Shown: positions 17,503 to 20,000 of the stretch, piece after piece
Layout: every line of letters begins with the position of its first letter
How positions within the stretch are numbered: the first letter of the stretch is position 1
NCBI GenBank assembly: GCA_009760855.2
Contig: WPIO01000032.1
Span: forward strand, 3,835,001 to 3,855,000
Reading direction: 5' to 3'
Origin: Cristatella mucedo
Lineage: Eukaryota; Bryozoa; Phylactolaemata; Cristatellidae
DNA: 20,000 nt
Translations under genes and position numbers: made by a program
Notes under the pieces: generated by a model
Databases searched by the model: none
What the model saw: only the letters and a program-made list of their open reading frames with translations
What the model was told of the DNA's origin: nothing

Positions 17503-18740
17503 TGCTAAGATTATCAGAATTACGAACCATAATTATAATAAAATCGTGAATTTGTTTAATTGTGCTACCAGAGACAATGCGGTATAGGTGAAATGAGTCG
17601 CTGCTGGTTGGTGCTTTGCGCTTTTTTCAGCTTCAGGACGTCTGAAAATTGTTCAGTTGGATAGATGTGCATTGTACGCTCTGCCCCTGCTTGTTTGCCT
17701 AGTGATAGCACCTTCGACCTGACGCCATCGCCCTGTCCGCTATCTCGTGATGACTTGAAGTCATCCAGCGATGCATCCATGATAGCTAGCTGATCTTCGC
17801 GTAGTTTCGACCAGTTTGTCCATATAGCGGCAGCCGCAGCTTTTATTTTTAAGAAGGGATTCAGAAATCGCTTACTCGGATGGACTGATCAAACTTCCCC
17901 TTGTGAGCAGCCTCAGCTGTGGCCTTAATAGCTTTCACACAAAAAAAGATAATGACAGCAGTTAAGAGAGCCCTTACCTTATATAAAAAGTCTACGTTAT
18001 TAGCTAAAGCCGATTGTTAGATAGCCACAGATGTTCACGACGCGTGTACAGGGAAAGCCATAGAGTACCACTTACTTCGAAGCCTAAAGCACAACTGATC
18101 GACCATTACATGCGTTGGGACTTAACTAACCTTTGCTTTAGACGTAACCTTTTTTTACTTATTTTAGGTCAGGAATCATGAATATGACCTAGGCACTCAT
18201 AATACTGCTGAGGTAGCAACGCGATAGTAGTTCACGAACTACTTTTTTCCATGGTCGAACATTTTATACAGTACCTGTTTATAGGTAAGTTTTTAAGGAC
18301 GAGGCCTTTTAAATGATCGTATCCTTTGTTATTCTTCCGAAATTTAATGGAGGGCTGACAATAGCACGAAACTTCTAGCGAGTTACTCGGCTATGAACTT
18401 ATTGCTTTCATACTGTTTCTTTTCCAGAGCAGATTCTCCAAGTGACCTGAATTAGCAAACAAATTTGCAGGAGCTTCTAGGCTGATGTGCAACGCAGCTT
18501 GACTTCTTAATGGAAACAATAGACCGTCTGGCAGACCTGTCTTCATTTTTAACCCTCGGGCATAAGAAATGTAGCGAGATTAAAATTCGAAGCTACTAAA
18601 TAGTGTGCTGCGTTATAGCATGACGAAACTAACCAACAAGCAGCCATAACTACTATGCGTACATGAAAAGTTTTATCATGCAAGAAAATCAGAGGCTGAG
18701 CATTCAAGCAACGCTCACAAAATGAAAATCTACTTATTTA
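17503..18740. other. Unique sequence, no supported gene
   Basis: AT-rich with frequent stops. The longest frame is 71 codons (17,565-17,780 minus) with no recognised domain. TAGGTCA (18165-18171) and TGACCTA (18185-18191) form inverted half-sites of nuclear-receptor type, spaced 13 bp, which may be chance. Confidence 0.4.
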
Positions 18741-18815
18741 TTGCTGATCCTACAAGCATCCATAGCTTACGCTTCCTCAGGCTGGCCAGTCACTGCTCCT
18801 CGCTGGCTATCGCGT

Positions 18816-19136
18816 ATGGATGGCTCCGCGACCAAAATGGCGCGTGGCATGAAGCCATTCATCAATGAGCATCCACGGTGCGAACGCTTGGTTCGGGCCA
18901 TTGCACCAGGCAGCTCCATCGAAGCATCTTTCGTCGGTCAGCAAACACTATTTTCCTCTTACTCTCCTGCGGTTTTTCGAGTCGGCATGCACTTTAACGA
19001 GCCACTTGAGTACAAACAACAAATAGCTCACCACCAAATGGCTATGGGTTTTTCGAGCCACCAGCAAAGAAACGGCCATTCGGCTTTCTCGGCTGTGAAA
19101 AAACATGCCTCTGATGAGCTATCGACATCAAAATAG
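18816..19136 (+). CDS. Hypothetical ORF, unidentified
   Basis: From the first ATG (18816-18818) the frame runs 106 codons to TAG. The frame is open from at least 18,741, so it could be longer or part of an exon beginning after the acceptor-like GCTTCCTCAG at 18,772-18,781. It starts MDGSATKMARGMKPFINEHP and ends HASDELSTSK. It is polar, His- and Ser-rich, with no signal peptide or domain I recognise. Composition is not biased, so the length is somewhat notable in this AT-richer part. A few frames of this length are still expected by chance in 20 kb. Confidence 0.25.
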   Translation: MDGSATKMARGMKPFINEHPRCERLVRAIAPGSSIEASFVGQQTLFSSYSPAVFRVGMHFNEPLEYKQQIAHHQMAMGFSSHQQRNGHSAFSAVKKHASDELSTSK

Positions 19137-19394
19137 CGAAATATTAAGCTTAATTTGATGCAAAATGTCAGATATGAGCTTGCTCTAATGGCAGCGTAAA
19201 AAGGTTAAGTAATTTAGGACCATCTTACTTGGAGACTGACAGCTGGCCACGGCGATGCTCCTGCTACAAAGATAGTACGTCAACATGGTTAACGATAACA
19301 AGCACGGCATCAGCACACATATTCACAGAGGACAATTCACACAAAGGACCCAGAACCTGCTCCTCAGAGCAGGTGCTGTTATTGCTTCTTTTAA

Positions 19395-19751
19395 AGTGCT
19401 GTCCAGTCATGGGATATCGTCACGTCAGTCGAGAGTCAGTTCTAGGTTTCCAAAGGATTTGAAGGTGGTTCGAGGCACGGATAAATGAGTTGATTAGAAA
19501 TATACACTGGTAGAATGCCTATCCTGATTGGGAATTAGTTTGAATATTTGCTTCAGCGGACCAAGATAATTATGCGACCTAAAAGAGAGTGACAAAACCT
19601 TGACGTCGATACGCTTCTTGATTGGGAGCCAGTGCAGATCGGGGAGAAGTGGTGCAATGTGGTAATTGCGGTGCTCATTACAGACAAGCCTATCTGCCGG
19701 GTTTCGCAGCAATGCTAAGTACCTCATATGGTCGCGCGTCTTTTGCAGCAT
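19395..19751 (-). pseudogene. LINE ORF2 C-terminal fragment (L2/CR1-like)
   Basis: The minus frame contains NPADRLVCNEHRNYHIAPLL, then PDLHWLPIKKRIDVKVLSLS and FRSHNYLGPL, the hallmark LHWLP..RI..KVL motif after the reverse transcriptase. It stops at TAA (19494-19496). The same frame then continues with STHLSVPRTTFKSFG, matching the next conserved block, with further stops after ELTLD and DDIP. It is therefore a dead, 5'-truncated copy. It is homologous to the element at 11,950-12,715 (LRWLSVKQRIEFKV there) but diverged from it, so the two are separate insertions. Confidence 0.87.
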
Positions 19752-19752
19752 A

Positions 19753-19815
19753 TGGAAGGTGCCTAGAAAGATATTAAGTTCTCAGAGGACGCTATACAAA
19801 TGCATCATTATTGAC
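19753..19815 (+). mobile_element. Isolated retroposon 3' tail
   Basis: Forward-strand tail: ggaaggtgcctagaaagata, ttaagttctcagaggacgct, atacaaatgcatcattattg. It abuts the 5' end of the minus-strand LINE fragment in the opposite orientation. The AGA...TCT pairing and CGCTATACAAATG core match the family-2 SINE tails. Confidence 0.7.
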
Positions 19816-19971
19816 TACTATTAACTTATTGCACAGGCGGGAAGATCGGCAATCAGTGAGTAATAGAAATAGAGATGGAATATCACAATGCACGGACCTT
19901 CTTGGATTCGGTATCCCTTCTCAAGCAGGCCAGAATTTGGCGATGCAACGTACCTGAAAGTACACTTAGGC

Positions 19972-19999
19972 AGTCTTGACTGTGGAGTCTTAACTGTGG
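19972..19999. repeat. 14-bp tandem duplication at window end
   Basis: AGTCTTGACTGTGG is followed directly by AGTCTTAACTGTGG. The array reaches the window edge and may continue. Confidence 0.75.
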
Positions 20000-20000
20000 T

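Noticed and set aside
18165-18191. Inverted AGGTCA half-sites
   Set aside because: The 13-bp spacing is not a standard nuclear-receptor arrangement and no promoter is nearby.

Overview
The window reads as nuclear DNA from a multicellular animal. It has tRNA-derived SINEs, decayed non-LTR retrotransposon (LINE) pieces, many long dinucleotide microsatellites, GT-AG style splice signals and no compact run of long open frames. No bacterial operon, ribosome-binding pattern, CRISPR array or rRNA is visible. I cannot name the species. The LINE family and SINE style fit many invertebrates and fishes.

Layout. 1-300: GACA/AG microsatellites. 700-1,820: unique sequence with weak exon candidates on both strands. 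1,975-2,062: an isolated retroposon tail. 2,063-4,130: nothing firmly recognisable. 4,131-4,425: a family-1 SINE followed by a retroposon tail. 4,600-5,600: a CpG-rich, promoter-like stretch. 5,680-5,830: a family-2 SINE. 6,285-7,600 (minus strand): the best protein-coding candidate, two phase-compatible coiled-coil exons plus a further exon candidate upstream. 7,611-7,794: CA/TG microsatellite hairpin. 8,988-9,147: family-1 SINE. 9,440-10,860: a strongly GC/CpG-rich block resembling a promoter or first-exon region. 10,881-11,215: two family-2 SINE copies. 11,950-12,715: a dead LINE ORF2 C-terminal region split by a SINE. 12,869-13,135: SINE plus an opposing tail. 13,140-15,360: mostly unique DNA with a perfect hairpin and a SINE fragment. 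15,369-15,475: an 11-bp minisatellite. 16,877-17,033: CT microsatellite. 17,072-17,195: small inverted-repeat element. 17,350-17,502: SINE. 18,741-19,136: an unidentified ORF. 19,395-19,751: a second LINE fragment on the minus strand.

How parts relate. Two SINE families with different tRNA-like heads share a 3' motif close to GGCGCTATACAAATGA. The isolated tails carry the same motif, in several cases followed by ATT-rich repeats. This is what is expected if one LINE lineage, perhaps the one whose ORF2 remnants lie here, mobilised them all. No host gene can be identified by name. All exon calls are low confidence because several frames are open in the GC-rich parts and no alignment could be run. 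I found no convincing new molecular system. The most informative signals are the SINE tail hairpin with a paired base change between copies, the shared retroposon tail, and the minisatellite that is open in all three forward frames.
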